Assembly: GCA_051295955.1 (NCBI GenBank)
Contig: JBPDWA010000002.1
Coordinates: 1 to 64,000, forward strand
Reading direction: 5' to 3'
Source: Enterococcus faecalis_A
GTDB taxonomy: Bacteria; Bacillota; Bacilli; Lactobacillales; Enterococcaceae
Length of the DNA stretch: 64,000 bases
Within the stretch, counting starts at the first letter, position 1; each line of letters begins with the position of its first letter. Position numbers and translations under genes: made by a program. Below the pieces are notes generated by a model. The model searched no databases. It was given only the letters and a program-made list of their open reading frames with translations, and had not been told where the DNA came from. Shown here one piece after another: positions 43,902 through 51,984 of the stretch.

Positions 43902-43939
43902 AAACCCCTATCTCACGTCAACAAATGAGATAGGGGTTT
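43902..43939. terminator. Hairpin after the Nudix gene
   Basis: AAACCCCTATCTCA pairs perfectly with TGAGATAGGGGTTT (14 bp). No T-run follows on the + strand, while the minus strand has TTTTTAGTT, so it may serve mainly leftward transcripts or act by stem strength alone. Confidence 0.65.
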
Positions 43940-44833
43940 GTTATGGGGGAAGTAAATAGTGGAAAAACGTAACTCATGAAATTTTTGGTTAGATATTTGA
44001 TGAGTGAGTTTGAACTTACTCATCAAGGCTTTACTATCCAATACCAAACAGAAAGTAAGGTGCTTTTTTATCTAATTTATTCTAAGTTGGACAAATTATT
44101 AGCAATACTAAGCTCGCTATTTCTAAAAAAACTTCTCCAAATGATTTTACAAAAAACGGATTGACTAAAGTTTCTTCAATACTTCTGGTGAAATTCTATA
44201 GTTGATCTGTGCGCTATTGGATTGAAGGAAGTATTTTAAGCATCTACTCAAATTTTTATATAGAGAACAAAAGACTGTAAACTATCTATCAAATTATTCA
44301 ATAGCTCGTTTGAAATATCAGCTCTTTATCAAGGAGAAAAACCATTCTTATGAATCGTTGAGAGCGGGCATAGAAAGCCAAACGCTGGTCTTTTTTGAAA
44401 TCAATGTCACTTTAGTGGGTTTAAACAAACGAAAGAGTCTGATGCTTGGATTTAGTTATAGCATTCATTTGATAGCTATCTTTACGTTCTCAAGGAAAAC
44501 CGGCGATTGTCTAGTCTTAAAAAGTAATTTTTAGTAAAGACCTGGTGAAATTTTTGGTGGTTTATAAACACAAAAAATCAAAAAAATGGTATCATAAGAA
44601 GCAGTTATAAAATATGATGCTTAAAAAATCTTTAAGCAAGAATGAGCGTTTTTTAGCCAGAAAAGGAAAACAGTACTAGGCTGATTCTGTTGGTAAAACG
44701 TGATAAGTAAAAACATAACTTGCAACAAGGCAGCTATCTATTGCTGAATATCGGTTTTTTAGTGAAACCATTGTTGCTACAGCTAAGTTTTCCTTTAGTG
44801 GAACGCCTGATATGAAAGGAAGATAAGAAAAAT
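43940..44833. other. Long intergenic stretch upstream of recR
   Basis: Nearly 900 nt without a convincing gene. Two short frames (43976-44164 and 44310-44534) lack binding sites and family resemblance. A hairpin TGATGAGTGAGTT/AACTTACTCATCA lies at 43998-44025 and another, GCTTAAA/TTTAAGC, at 44622-44640. An extended -10, TGGTATCAT at 44587-44595, may start the recR transcript. Confidence 0.35.
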
Positions 44834-45430
44834 ATGCAATATCCTGAACCGATTGCAAAATTAATTGAAAGTTATATGAAATTGCCTGGAATTGGTCAAA
44901 AAACAGCTACACGACTAGCTTTTTATACAATTGACATGAAAGAAGAAGATGTTAATTCCTTTGCTAAGGCTTTAATCAGCGGCAAGCGAGATTTGCATTT
45001 TTGTAGTATTTGCGGCAATATCACGGAGGAAGATCCTTGTGAAATTTGTCAAGATCAAACACGTGATCGTAGCGTGATCCTAGTGGTTGAAGAGCCTAAG
45101 GATGTGATGGCCATGGAAAAAATGCGAGAATACCACGGCTTATACCATGTGCTGCATGGCGTATTGTCACCGATGGAAGGGACCGGACCGGAAGATATTA
45201 ATATCGCTGCTTTAATTCAGCGATTACATGACGATGAGGTCAAAGAAGTGATCATAGCGACAAATGCCACGACAGAAGGAGAAGCAACCGCCATGTATCT
45301 TTCTCGTTTGATTAAACCGGCAGGCATTAAAGTCACTCGTTTGGCTCATGGTTTGTCTGTTGGCAGTGATATTGAATACGCTGATGAGGTGACCTTATTA
45401 AAAGCGGTTGAAGGTCGTAGAGAGTTATAA
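44834..45430 (+). CDS. recR: Recombination mediator RecR
   Basis: A 198-aa protein: helix-hairpin-helix (SYMKLPGIGQKTATRLA), zinc finger CSICGNITEEDPCEIC, then the Toprim domain (VILVVEEPKDVMAMEK) and the C-terminal GLSVGSDIEYADEVTL. With RecO it loads RecA on gapped DNA. AAAGGAAGA lies upstream. It is separated from dnaX-ybaB by the inserted genes described above. Confidence 0.95.
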   Translation: MQYPEPIAKLIESYMKLPGIGQKTATRLAFYTIDMKEEDVNSFAKALISGKRDLHFCSICGNITEEDPCEICQDQTRDRSVILVVEEPKDVMAMEKMREYHGLYHVLHGVLSPMEGTGPEDINIAALIQRLHDDEVKEVIIATNATTEGEATAMYLSRLIKPAGIKVTRLAHGLSVGSDIEYADEVTLLKAVEGRREL

Positions 45431-45478
45431 ACCAGCAAGTGAAAAAATCGTTTGTTCCTTAAAAAAGAAGATTTCAAT

Positions 45479-45507
45479 TAGACTGTTAGCGAAAGATCAA
45501 GTATAAT
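45479..45507 (+). promoter_or_regulatory. Promoter upstream of tmk
   Basis: TAGACT at 45479-45484 and TATAAT at 45502-45507 with a 17-nt spacer. Confidence 0.6.
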
Positions 45508-45543
45508 AAAAGAGTGAAACATAGTAGATAGGGGACTGGCAAA

Positions 45544-46185
45544 GTGCAAGGTATTTTTATTACAATTGAGGGCCCAGATGGCGCAGGAAAAACAAGCGTC
45601 TTGAATGAGCTTTATCCAAAACTAGAACTAAAAGCAACACGCAAATTAGTGAAAACCAGAGAGCCAGGTGGCATACCTATCGCTGAAAAAATCAGACAAA
45701 TAATTTTAGATCCAAAAAATTCAGAAATGGATGCTCGAACAGAAGCTTTACTTTATGCGGCAGCTCGCCGGCAGCATTTGGTCGAAAAAGTTTTGCCGGC
45801 TCTAACCGAAGGAGCAATTGTGTTATGTGATCGCTTCGTGGATAGTTCTTTAGCTTATCAAGGAGCTGGCCGCAAAATTGGCGTTGAAGCCATTGCGGCG
45901 ATCAATGACTTTGCAATTGAAGGGACGGTTCCTGATTTTACTATTTATTTGGATGTGGATTCAGACACCGGATTGCATCGTATTCAACATCATCGTCGTC
46001 AACAAGTGGATCGCTTAGATGCAGAAGGCTTGGAATTTCATCAACGGGTCCGTCACGAGTATTTGAAACTAGTCGAGGCTTATCCTGAAAGAATTCAAAA
46101 AATCGATGCTCGAATGAGTTTAGAAGATGTCGTAGCAGCAACATATCAAGCTATTATTGATCGTTACCCGCAATACTTTAGATAA
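45544..46185 (+). CDS. tmk: Thymidylate kinase
   Basis: A 213-aa P-loop kinase converting dTMP to dTDP: EGPDGAGKTS at residues 8-17, the DRFVDSSLAYQGAG dTMP loop and the lid region. The start is GTG 45544 behind AGGGGA. It begins the tmk-darA-holB-ricT-yabA-rsmI run shared by bacilli. Confidence 0.95.
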   Translation: MQGIFITIEGPDGAGKTSVLNELYPKLELKATRKLVKTREPGGIPIAEKIRQIILDPKNSEMDARTEALLYAAARRQHLVEKVLPALTEGAIVLCDRFVDSSLAYQGAGRKIGVEAIAAINDFAIEGTVPDFTIYLDVDSDTGLHRIQHHRRQQVDRLDAEGLEFHQRVRHEYLKLVEAYPERIQKIDARMSLEDVVAATYQAIIDRYPQYFR

Positions 46186-46201
46186 TAGGAAGGTGAATGA
46201 A

Positions 46202-46531
46202 ATGAAAATTATTATAGCGATTGTCCAAGATAAAGACAGCAATCGTTTAGCCAATGAATTCATTGATGCCAACGTGCGCGCAACCAAACTGTCTTCCACT
46301 GGCGGATTTTTAAAAGCCGGAAATAGTACGTTTATTATCGGAATTGATGATGAGCGTGTGGAAGAAACACTTGAATTAATCAAAAAAACTTGTCAATCGA
46401 GAAAACAATATGTTTCTACGCCAGTGACTTTAGATATCACCATGGATGGCCAAATTCCATATCCGGTCGAAGTCGAAGTGGGTGGAGCTACTTGTTTTGT
46501 ATTGCCAGTTGAAGGCTTCCACCAATATTAA
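46202..46531 (+). CDS. darA: Cyclic di-AMP receptor DarA/PstA (PII-like)
   Basis: A 109-aa PII-like trimer protein starting MKIIIAIVQDKDSNRLANEF, with the ligand-site segment RATKLSSTGGFLKAGNSTF and the C-terminal GGATCFVLPVEGFHQY. It binds c-di-AMP; the downstream partner is not established. ATG 46202 has AGGAAGGTGA; a longer frame from 46157 lies inside tmk. Confidence 0.93.
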   Translation: MKIIIAIVQDKDSNRLANEFIDANVRATKLSSTGGFLKAGNSTFIIGIDDERVEETLELIKKTCQSRKQYVSTPVTLDITMDGQIPYPVEVEVGGATCFVLPVEGFHQY

Positions 46532-46532
46532 G

Positions 46533-47483
46533 ATGAAAGAAGCAGAATTTTTACAACAGCGGCAGCCACTGTTGTTTCAACAGCTCCAGAAAAGCTTTGA
46601 GCATGGACGTTTGGCCCATGCTTATCTTTTTGAAGGCGATACCGGAACCGGAAAGCAAGAATTTGGCTTATGGCTGGCAAAACATATTTTTTGTACTAAC
46701 TTACATGCGCAGATGCCATGTAACGAATGTAATAATTGTCTGCGGATTAATGAACATGAGCATCCGGATGTTTTGCAAATTGTTCCGGAAGGCCAAACGA
46801 TTAAGGTGAATCAAATTCGCCAATTAAAAGCAGAGTTTTCCAAAAGCGGGGTTGAGACTGCGCAAAAAGTATTTTTGATTCAAGAAGCAGATAAGATGAG
46901 TGTTGGTGCTGCTAACAGTCTGTTAAAATTTTTAGAAGAACCGGAAGGGGATGTGCTGGCTATTTTAGAAACGACATCCTTGGCGAAAATATTACCGACC
47001 ATCCAGTCCCGCTGTCAGGTGATGCATTTTCAACCGTTGGATAAGCAGAAATTAATTGAGGAACTAACGAATCATCGAATTGGTCTAAAGACGGCAACTC
47101 TTTTGGCGGAACTGACGAATAGTTTTGACAAAGCAGTTGAAATCTCTCAGAATGAATGGTTTAATGAGGCTAGGGAAATTATTCATCAATGGTTTGATTA
47201 TTTGAAAAAAGATGATATGCAAGCGTTTGTTTATGTGCAAAAAAGAATGGTCAAAGTATTCAAAGAAAAAGAACAACAAGCATTAAGCTTTGACCTGTTA
47301 ATTGCGTTTTATCGTCAACTGTTGACTGAAAGCGTTCAGTCAGGGCAAACGAAAAAAGTCATCGCCCAACAAGCGCGCCGAGTTGAAACGATTTTGAACG
47401 CGCGGCAGAAATGGGAAGCTAATGTCAGCTGGCAATGTGTTTGTGAGCAATTAGTGATCCAAATAATTCACCCTAAACTATAA
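46533..47483 (+). CDS. holB: DNA polymerase III subunit delta'
   Basis: A 316-aa clamp-loader subunit related to DnaX: AHAYLFEGDTGTGKQE (P-loop present but ending KQ instead of KT), zinc module CNECNNC, SVGAANSLLKFLEEPEG and ILPTIQSRCQ. It starts 1 nt behind darA with a weak binding site, suggesting translational coupling; a longer frame from 46446 would run inside darA. Confidence 0.93.
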   Translation: MKEAEFLQQRQPLLFQQLQKSFEHGRLAHAYLFEGDTGTGKQEFGLWLAKHIFCTNLHAQMPCNECNNCLRINEHEHPDVLQIVPEGQTIKVNQIRQLKAEFSKSGVETAQKVFLIQEADKMSVGAANSLLKFLEEPEGDVLAILETTSLAKILPTIQSRCQVMHFQPLDKQKLIEELTNHRIGLKTATLLAELTNSFDKAVEISQNEWFNEAREIIHQWFDYLKKDDMQAFVYVQKRMVKVFKEKEQQALSFDLLIAFYRQLLTESVQSGQTKKVIAQQARRVETILNARQKWEANVSWQCVCEQLVIQIIHPKL

Positions 47484-47497
47484 ATAGGAGGAATAAA

Positions 47498-48343
47498 ATG
47501 GTAGAAGTAGTAGGAGTTCGTTTCCGAAAAGCAGGTCATGTCTATTATTTTGCTCCTGGTAAATCAGAGTATTCTTATAATGAGAAAGTACTGGTCGAGT
47601 CCCAGCAATCAAAACAACTGGGAACCGTTGTTATTCCTAAAAAAACAATTGATCCGGAAGATCTTCCAGAAGATCTAAAACCGATTTTAAATAAAGCTAC
47701 TGCCACCGATTTAGAAAAAGAGCAGAAAAACAATGCTGACGCTAATGCAGCCTTAGGTGTGGCTGCCCAAAAAATTAGAGAGCATGGCTTGGAAATGAAA
47801 TTGATCCGTGTTGAATACACCTTTGACCGTAGCAAAATGATCTTTTATTTTACCGCAGATGGGCGAATTGATTTTAGAGAGCTAGTCAAAGATTTAGCGG
47901 CTATCTTTCGGACACGGATTGAATTGCGCCAAATTGGTGTGCGAGATGAAGCGAAAATTGTTAGTGGAATTGGTCCGTGCGGCCGACAGTTGTGCTGTTC
48001 TACATTTCTAGGAGACTTTATGCCAGTTTCAATTAAAATGGCTAAAGACCAAGGCTTGTCGTTAAATCCAGTCAAAATTTCTGGCTTGTGTGGTCGTTTA
48101 ATGTGTTGTTTAAAATACGAAAATGATGAGTATGAAGCGGCGAAAAAAGAACTGCCGGATTACGGTAAAACGGTGATTACCCCAGATGGCAAAGGAAAAG
48201 TTGTCGGCTTGAATTTATTAAGCCGTATTGTAAAAGTACGCTTAGCTGGTCGTGAAATTGCTGTTGATTATGATTACGCAGAAATCAAAGAGGCAACCGA
48301 AAAAGCTGCGGCTAGTGTAGAAACAGGTGATCATCATGGATAA
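47498..48343 (+). CDS. ricT: PSP1-domain protein RicT (YaaT)
   Basis: A 281-aa protein with the PSP1 domain and two Cys clusters, CGRQLCC and CGRLMCC, near residues 165 and 200, which in Bacillus hold iron-sulfur ligands of the RicAFT complex. That complex assists RNase Y in mRNA maturation. TAGGAGGAA precedes the ATG. It overlaps yabA by 8 nt. Confidence 0.93.
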   Translation: MVEVVGVRFRKAGHVYYFAPGKSEYSYNEKVLVESQQSKQLGTVVIPKKTIDPEDLPEDLKPILNKATATDLEKEQKNNADANAALGVAAQKIREHGLEMKLIRVEYTFDRSKMIFYFTADGRIDFRELVKDLAAIFRTRIELRQIGVRDEAKIVSGIGPCGRQLCCSTFLGDFMPVSIKMAKDQGLSLNPVKISGLCGRLMCCLKYENDEYEAAKKELPDYGKTVITPDGKGKVVGLNLLSRIVKVRLAGREIAVDYDYAEIKEATEKAAASVETGDHHG

Positions 48344-48683
48344 ACGTTCACTTTATGATGGTTTAAACGCTATCGAAACTGATATGGAGCGGTCTTTAAC
48401 TCAATTAAGAGAAATTAAAGAAGCCTTGCATGAATTGGTCGAAAAAAATACAACACTAGAAATAGAAAATCAAAGGCTGCGGGAACATTTACAAGAATTA
48501 AACAAATTAGCAAACACAACCAATGACACAGAAAAGCAAGAGTTATCAAAGTCACGCATGAATTTAGAAAAACTCTATGAAGAAGGGTTTCATGTTTGCA
48601 ATATTTTGTATGGTTCTAGAAGAGAAAATGATGAAGAATGCGCCTTTTGTTTAGATGTCATTTACGGTGAAAGAAATAAATAG
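48336..48683 (+). CDS. yabA: Replication initiation control protein YabA
   Basis: A 115-aa protein: N-terminal leucine-zipper coiled coil (about 1-60) and C-terminal zinc site HVCN...CAFC. It binds DnaA and DnaN to limit initiation. ATG 48336 is preferred (CAGGTGAT upstream); the frame could begin three codons earlier. Confidence 0.93.
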   Translation: MDKRSLYDGLNAIETDMERSLTQLREIKEALHELVEKNTTLEIENQRLREHLQELNKLANTTNDTEKQELSKSRMNLEKLYEEGFHVCNILYGSRRENDEECAFCLDVIYGERNK

Positions 48684-48717
48684 AGGTTGGGGCTTGCGTT
48701 GCGAGCCTCTTATTTTG
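48682..48717 (+). terminator. Probable terminator after yabA
   Basis: AGAGG...GCCTCT with an inner CTTGC/GCGAG pairing, then TATTTT. Confidence 0.55.
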
Positions 48718-48758
48718 CATCAGTACCAAAGAACAATAATTGAAATTGAGGGAATGCC

Positions 48759-49625
48759 ATGTTAAAACAAAAAAGCTATGAATCAGCTGTTACTGGTAAG
48801 CTGTATCTTGTACCAACGCCGATTGGCAATTTAGAGGATATGAGTGTTCGATGTGTGAACGTGTTAAAATCAGCTACGGTAATTGCCAGCGAGGATACTC
48901 GAAATACCCAAAAATTATTAAATCATTTTGACATTCATGTACCTCAAATTAGTTTGCATGAACATAATTATAAAGAGCGAATTCCGCAATTGTTGCAACG
49001 TCTACAAGCAGGTGAGACTATCGCACAAGTCAGTGATGCCGGCATGCCTTCCATCAGTGATCCGGGACATGAGTTAGTGACAGCTTGTGTTGCACAAAAG
49101 ATTCATGTTATTGCACTGCCAGGACCTAGTGCTGGGATTACGGCCTTGATTGCTTCGGGTCTTTTACCGCAGCCTTTTACTTTTTATGGATTTTTGCCAC
49201 GTAAAAAGAAAGAACAAAAAGCTCAATTAGAAGCGTTGAAAGAAGTAACACCTACTCAAATTTTCTATGAGTCGCCTTATCGGATCGCAAAAACAGTCGC
49301 TTTATTTGCAGATATTTACGGTGCTGAGCGGCAAGCAGTTATTTGCCGGGAATTAACGAAAATTCATGAAGAATACTTGCGAGGTTCTTTGGGAGAATTA
49401 ACCGCTTATTTAGCGGAGCGCACTCTTAAAGGTGAGTGTTGTCTTTTAATTGCCGGTTTTGCCGGACAGCCAAGTCAGCCGGAAGAACTGTCACAACAAC
49501 CTTTTAAAGAGCAAGTACAACTCCTAGTGGATCAAGGAATGGCCCCTAAAGAAGCCATTAAAGAAGTTGCTAAGCGAACTGGCCAGAAAAAACAAATAGT
49601 TTATAAAGAATATCATTTGGAATAA
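48759..49625 (+). CDS. rsmI: 16S rRNA (cytidine-2'-O-)-methyltransferase RsmI
   Basis: A 288-aa tetrapyrrole-methylase-fold enzyme: KLYLVPTPIGNLEDMSVR, SEDTRNTQKLL, QVSDAGMPSISDPG and LPGPSAGITALIASGL. It methylates C1402 of 16S rRNA. TGAGGGAA lies upstream. Confidence 0.95.
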   Translation: MLKQKSYESAVTGKLYLVPTPIGNLEDMSVRCVNVLKSATVIASEDTRNTQKLLNHFDIHVPQISLHEHNYKERIPQLLQRLQAGETIAQVSDAGMPSISDPGHELVTACVAQKIHVIALPGPSAGITALIASGLLPQPFTFYGFLPRKKKEQKAQLEALKEVTPTQIFYESPYRIAKTVALFADIYGAERQAVICRELTKIHEEYLRGSLGELTAYLAERTLKGECCLLIAGFAGQPSQPEELSQQPFKEQVQLLVDQGMAPKEAIKEVAKRTGQKKQIVYKEYHLE

Positions 49626-49627
49626 AT

Positions 49628-49657
49628 AAAAGTGTCGTTTAAAAAAGGTTCACTTTT
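49628..49657 (+). terminator. Weak terminator-like hairpin after rsmI
   Basis: AAAAGTG pairs with CACTTTT across a 16-nt loop; short stem. Confidence 0.35.
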
Positions 49658-49761
49658 GTCCAATAAAATTTAAGCTGAAGCTCTCACAGGTAGAAGCTAA
49701 AAGCTAGTGAAATTACCTTTAAACAGTCAATTTTTTGAGTTTTACTATTTGCCTATTTTAG

Positions 49762-49790
49762 TTGTAAAGGAACGTAAGTTCGTGTACAAT
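49762..49790 (+). promoter_or_regulatory. Promoter of dinB
   Basis: TTGTAA at 49762-49767 and TACAAT at 49785-49790 with a 17-nt spacer. Confidence 0.75.
49769..49782. promoter_or_regulatory. LexA (SOS) box in the dinB promoter
   Basis: GGAACGTAAGTTCG contains GAAC-N4-GTTC, the core of the Gram-positive LexA/DinR box, placed between -35 and -10. LexA bound there would block RNA polymerase, so dinB should be DNA-damage inducible. Confidence 0.8.
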
Positions 49791-49810
49791 AGAAATAGGA
49801 GATGAAAGTC

Positions 49811-50938
49811 ATGATCAGTGAATTAAGGTTTCCTTTAAAGAATGATACTTCGAGAAAGATTATTCATATTGACATGGATGCTTTTTTTGCTTCGGTAGAA
49901 GAGCGAGATCATCCGGAATTAGCTGGTCATCCGCTGGTTATTGCACGTCATCCCAGTGATACCGGCGGCAAAGGTGTAGTGACGACTGCCAATTATCTTG
50001 CCAGACAATATGGCATTCATTCTGCTATGAGCGCTCAAAAAGCCTTTGAGTTGTGTCCCCACGCTATTTTCAAAGCGGGGAATCATCAAAAATATGCGGA
50101 AATATCACAAGAAATTCGGGCGATCTTTTTGCGCTATACTGATGTAATAGAACCAGTTTCCATTGATGAAGCGTATTTAGACGTTACGACCAATAAAATT
50201 AATAGTAAATCAGCCATCAAAGTTGCCAAAATGATTCAGTACGATATTTGGCATGAACTTCAGCTGACTTGTTCGGCAGGGATTAGCTACAATAAATTTT
50301 TAGCTAAACTGGCCTCCGATTATCAAAAACCCAAAGGACTCACCGTTGTACTACCGGAAGAAGCGGTTCCGTTTTTGAAGGCCTTACCAATCGAAAAATT
50401 TCATGGAATTGGTAAAAAGACAGTACCGAAAATGCATGAGCTGGGTATCTATACGGGAGCGGATCTTTATCAGCAAGATGAGATGACCTTGATTCGTATA
50501 TTCGGCAAAATGGGGTATTCATTGTATCGTAAAGTACGTGGGATTCATGATGCACCAGTCAGTGTGACACGCGACCGTAAATCGGTTGGTAAAGAACATA
50601 CGTATAGCGCACCTTTAACTACGCAAGAGCAGGTAACAGCGCAACTAAGACAGTTAGCAGAAAAAGTAGAGAGTTCCTTGCAGCGTGTTCAAAAGCACGG
50701 AAAGACAGTAGTGTTAAAAGTTCGCTACACTGATTATACGACGATCACTAGGCGAGTGACCTTGCCGGAATTTATCGCTAAGAAAGAAGAATTATTTTAT
50801 CAAGTGAACCTGATTTGGGAAGAGGTTCTTGGATTGGAACGTGGCATTCGTTTACTGGGAATTACCCTCACGAATCTAGCGCCCATGTCGTATGAAAATA
50901 TTGTGTTACCTTTGTGGGAAAATACGAAAGAAGGCTAA
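49811..50938 (+). CDS. dinB: DNA polymerase IV (Y family)
   Basis: A 375-aa translesion polymerase: IHIDMDAFFASVEERDHPEL, the steric-gate region, SIDEAYLDV with the catalytic acids, helix-hairpin-helix FHGIGKKTVPKMHELGI and a little-finger domain from about residue 240. ATG 49811 is preferred over 49802, which touches the GGAG site. SOS-regulated according to the LexA box. Confidence 0.95.
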   Translation: MISELRFPLKNDTSRKIIHIDMDAFFASVEERDHPELAGHPLVIARHPSDTGGKGVVTTANYLARQYGIHSAMSAQKAFELCPHAIFKAGNHQKYAEISQEIRAIFLRYTDVIEPVSIDEAYLDVTTNKINSKSAIKVAKMIQYDIWHELQLTCSAGISYNKFLAKLASDYQKPKGLTVVLPEEAVPFLKALPIEKFHGIGKKTVPKMHELGIYTGADLYQQDEMTLIRIFGKMGYSLYRKVRGIHDAPVSVTRDRKSVGKEHTYSAPLTTQEQVTAQLRQLAEKVESSLQRVQKHGKTVVLKVRYTDYTTITRRVTLPEFIAKKEELFYQVNLIWEEVLGLERGIRLLGITLTNLAPMSYENIVLPLWENTKEG

Positions 50939-50977
50939 CTGACAACAGTCATCAAGACTCTGCCAGTTAGCCTTTTG
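50931..50977 (+). terminator. Terminator after dinB
   Basis: AAGGCTAACTG pairs with CAGTTAGCCTT, overlapping the dinB stop codon, then TTTG. Confidence 0.8.
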
Positions 50978-51042
50978 TAGTTATTGGGCTTTGAATATTT
51001 CGTAATTGCACCAAAAATAATTGGAATTTCGCCGTACGCTTA

Positions 51043-51645
51043 TTAAATAAGATCGGCTTTTTTTATTTGTTCAAAAGCTTGTTCAGCGTCATGACATTTT
51101 TCCCAAATTACGGCTTTGCCAGCTGCTAAAGATTTAGGAACGTCGATAATTCGTTGATTGCTACTACCGCGAAATTGCAAATTTAAATTGCGTTTTGCTA
51201 GTTCAAAGCGACCGTCAACTAAAATATCAATGGTCTTTAACAAATGAAGCTTATCGGGGGTTTCCAATAGCAGTTCTTCAAATGTATAGCCGGACCAAGA
51301 CCAGACATCCTTTTGATTACCAAAAGTTGCTCGCACTCTTTTGACGACGGCTAAGCAGACATCTGTATTCAAAAAGGGTTCGCCACCTAACAAGGTGAGT
51401 CCTTGAACGTAATCATGTTTGAGATCATCAATTATACGCTCCTCTAAATCTTTTGTATAAGGAACACCATAGTTAAAATTTTGAACAGCCTTATTAAAAC
51501 AGCCCTCACAAGCAAATAAGCAGCCGCTGACGTATAAGCTATTGCGAACGCCTTCGCCATCGACAAAATTGAATGGTTTATAGTCGGCAATGCGCTGTTG
51601 ACTATAGTCTTCAGTCTTCCATTCTTGAGGCTTTGGATTGCGCAT
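51043..51645 (-). CDS. nrdG: Anaerobic ribonucleotide reductase activating protein
   Basis: A 200-aa radical-SAM enzyme with the cluster motif CLFACEGC near residues 42-49 and LLGGEPFL. It makes the glycyl radical on NrdD using SAM. It lies downstream of nrdD on the same strand, 339 nt apart, with AAAGGATGAT before its ATG. Confidence 0.94.
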   Translation of the reverse strand: MRNPKPQEWKTEDYSQQRIADYKPFNFVDGEGVRNSLYVSGCLFACEGCFNKAVQNFNYGVPYTKDLEERIIDDLKHDYVQGLTLLGGEPFLNTDVCLAVVKRVRATFGNQKDVWSWSGYTFEELLLETPDKLHLLKTIDILVDGRFELAKRNLNLQFRGSSNQRIIDVPKSLAAGKAVIWEKCHDAEQAFEQIKKADLI

Positions 51646-51984
51646 ATTATCATCCTTTCAAATAAAAACGTACCTAGAGAACCTTCGATTTTTATTACTT
51701 CACGCTTTCATCATGGACCTTACAAATCGATATATACAACGAAACCGGAATACTAGCTGCACAGAATAGCTCTTCGGAAAAAAGATCAAAATAACGAGCG
51801 ACAAAAAGCGCCGCATACATTTTGCCTATTTTTTAGTCAGAGCTAAACAAGTCTGTTCTGCTTTTTGATGAATCTAGCTCCATAAATCAATCTTTAGGAA
51901 AATAGATAAATATTCAGTGAAGTGAAAAGCGCTTCACTGCTCATTTCCTAATTTTCAACCAGATTCCCCGATTCATGCCGCTTT
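51646..51984. other. Gap between nrdD and nrdG
   Basis: 339 nt. On the minus strand a 41-codon frame (about 51819 down to 51697, starting MYAALFVARYF) has no clear binding site or known relative. A hairpin CAGTGAAG/CTTCACTG at 51915-51939 follows nrdD and could end or process its transcript. In some related cocci extra small genes stand here, so it may be a decayed one. Confidence 0.35.

Noticed and set aside
43976..44534. Two short + strand frames (62 and 74 codons) in the gap before recR
   Set aside because: No ribosome binding sites, no recognisable domains, and codon use like random AT-rich sequence.
51915..51939. TGAAAAGCGCTTCA near the nrdD end as a catabolite-responsive (cre) site
   Set aside because: The palindrome centre does not fit the CcpA consensus, and the place behind nrdD suits a transcript-end hairpin better.
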